A stretch of DNA of 64,000 nucleotides, from NCBI GenBank assembly GCA_013397935.1, contig VZRN01000794.1:2362192-2426191 (forward strand), written 5' to 3'. The translations under genes were made by a program, and so were the position numbers. Shown one piece after another: positions 61,804-64,000 of the stretch. Origin of the DNA: Dasyornis broadbenti. Taxonomy: Eukaryota; Chordata; Aves; Passeriformes; Dasyornithidae. The first letter of the stretch is position 1. Each line of letters opens with the position of its first letter. The notes under the pieces are model-generated. The model ran no database searches. It saw only the letters and a list, made by a program, of their open reading frames with translations, and had not been told where the DNA came from.

Positions 61804-64000
61804 CTGCACACATAAGCACATGGGTTCCCATCAGTGTTTTATAATCACCCTTCCTCCCAGCCATGCACAACAATATCCCCTCTCCTCTGCTGCATTAATT
61901 AAGCCGCACACTTAAATCCCTCTGTGAAATTACCCTTACACAGGTCCTAAGAGAAGAAGCCAATTCAAAATTTTAAAAGGGGCATTTATGTTCAAGGCAT
62001 ACACTTTTACTCTATACATTTTCCTTTTGCCAGTACAGTTTATTTTCTTATTTCAAGACTTAGCTGCCTATTTTTCCACAAGCCTTTAAAGTTGACAAAA
62101 GGAAACCAACAAAGAGGGTCTGTTGCCTGGGATCTTTCTTCAAATTACATTAAAAAACCCCACAAGGCTTTTCCTCCAAAAAGCTACAATAGGAATTCAG
62201 CATTTGTGTAGGCTGGAGAACCAATGGAAACACTGAATGGATGAGGACAATCACAGCTGAACAAAGGAAGGGAAGGCAAGAATGAGAGTTTTTACACCTC
62301 TGTTTTTCAAAAAGCAGAGTGCTATGCTAAAAGCCACGCAGGATTGTGCCACACTCCCAAGACAAACAGCCCCTGGCTGGGCTATTGCTGCTGAGCTGCG
62401 GGAACACAGGCTAATGGGCATGTTTAACCAGGAAAAAAGAGCTTTTCCACCTTTCACTGGGGAGCAGGGGCTGAAATAGCTCTCTCTCAGAAGTGGATGA
62501 AAGGATTTCCTTCAATAGAAGCAGCAATGAAATCCAGAAGTCGTTTCAGGAGGATACCTGGCTGCTTCAAGCCTTCCTGGGATATACACCATGGCTACTC
62601 TGGATTGCAGTGACCAAGAGCTTCACTTGTTATTTCTGTTGAACCAACACAGAGTTTCCACCATGACCTGAGAACAGAATATGCTTTTATTTACCTGAGA
62701 CCCTGTACAACACCTCACCTTTCCCTACACATCCCTTCTGCTCCTGCAGCCAAGGGCTCTGCACCAGCTACTCACTGCCAGCAGCACTTCAGTGACCTGC
62801 AATGATTTCCAAACAGCTTCCCTGGAATGTTTAACTACCACTATTTATTATTCCTGCAAATTCTGACACCAGGGGCCCCAGATAAACAGCAGCACTGCCA
62901 TGGAGTACCTAAGCACATAGCACCACTAGAAATGTTATTTCAGAGTAGACTGACACCATTTACTCACCAATACCAGGGATATAGGCTGCCACTTTTATTC
63001 ATGTGATGGTACTTTCACAGCACTCTAAAAATAAAAATGATTCAGTATAAAGCAAAAATTACTGAACATTCACTGCCTGCCTCAATGGGGAACAGAGGGT
63101 GTTCAACAGCAGAACCTTATTCCCTGCATTTACTTCACTCATTTTGGGCTGGGGAGAATGTTTTCATGGAGAAGGAATGAATTATGTAAAGGAAAAAACA
63201 CAGAATAACTTGTTCTTGCTCTTGTTCAGCAATAGCCAAACCTAAAATCAAATGCTTATTATATTCCTATTGATTAACAAAAACATACTTGCCATGGATT
63301 TTCTCAAAGCCAGCTAATTACCACACTTGATAAATATCTAGACAATTACTAAGCTCTTCATGTTATCTTGTAAAAATAAATCCATAGGCAGTAGGTTATA
63401 GACTGCAGTTCTAAAAAACATTTAAAAAACGAGCTTCCAGGAGAAGGACAATTATATTATGCCAAGAACACAGTTGAGATCAATTAGAAACCATCATGAT
63501 TTCCTCTGGGATACCAGCAGCTTCCCACTGATGGAAAAACCTTTTCAATTCTTCCAGTCTTGATATCCTTGTCAGATTTTTCACATTATTTGGGTAACAT
63601 TCACTCACGATCTGCTTTTTTCCCCACTGCTTAATATATAACATCGACTCTTTTTTGCCAGCAGATGAATAAAAGGGCTAATTATGAAGACTGAAGAGCC
63701 TGCTAACTGTGCTTATGATATGCCACGTTATGGCAGAAAAAAAATGCTGGAGCAAGTTTTCCCCTCCAGAGCTGCAATCCAGCTTCTGATTGTTGGATTC
63801 AGACTACTTCCCCTCTGAATTTAAAATGTAATCTGCAAGCAAACAATGAGCTGCTTGAGATTTCTCAGGGGACAACAGCCTCGAGTTTGTGTTCAAGTCC
63901 AGGACTATTTTGTTAAGGAATGAAGGATCAAGGGACTTGGCTCTCATCTATGTGCTCCTGCTCCAACAGGTCAGTCAGACACCCTTGCATGCCTAACACA

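Larger units (their letters stand above)
59441..64000 (-). other. MICU1: MICU1 intron (partial, runs off the window)
   Basis: This is intronic sequence upstream of the 44-base exon. It contains an AT-rich simple repeat at 61171-61246 next to a 560-base CR1 copy at 61247-61803. No exon matching the MICU1 N-terminal half or another gene was recognised. Confidence 0.85.

Overview
The window is vertebrate nuclear DNA, almost certainly from a bird. It has split genes with GT-AG introns, truncated CR1 LINE copies carrying the typical avian 3' end (tggtttgggttggaaggg on one strand), few other transposons, and a MICU1 gene that is compact compared with the human one. No prokaryotic, plasmid or viral system was seen. 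All recognisable coding sequence lies on the minus strand and belongs to two neighbouring genes that are also adjacent, in the same order and orientation, on human chromosome 10q22.

Region 1 (1 to about 8,070) is the 5' part of DNAJB12, an ER-membrane J-domain co-chaperone. The J-domain exon (2745-2890) and the preceding linker exon (3796-3970) are present. The first coding exon is not visible and probably lies in the 164-base N gap (7903-8066), inside a CpG-rich promoter island. A 500-base purine-rich tract (7060-7561) lies next to the island. Exons after the J-domain exon lie before base 1.

Region 2 (about 8,070-9,659) is the short spacer between the MICU1 stop codon and the DNAJB12 promoter, with one CR1 fragment.

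Region 3 (9,660-64,000) is the 3' two thirds of MICU1, the EF-hand gatekeeper of the mitochondrial calcium uniporter. Eight constitutive exons were placed to the base. They join in frame to about 313 residues and match the vertebrate protein from its central region to the stop codon. A ninth, 12-base microexon (53731-53742, Asp-Phe-Trp-Gln) lies exactly where the mammalian skeletal-muscle isoform MICU1.1 inserts Glu-Phe-Trp-Gln. The N-terminal exons lie beyond base 64,000.

The rest is intronic: 13 CR1 fragments, a 72-base T run, AT-rich simple repeats, and no other gene I can support. The best observations are the microexon with RBFOX-type GCATG motifs downstream, a GC-AG intron, a tandem GAGCAG acceptor next to the microexon insertion point, the lack of a standard poly(A) hexamer between MICU1 and DNAJB12, and the probable loss of DNAJB12 exon 1 in the assembly gap.
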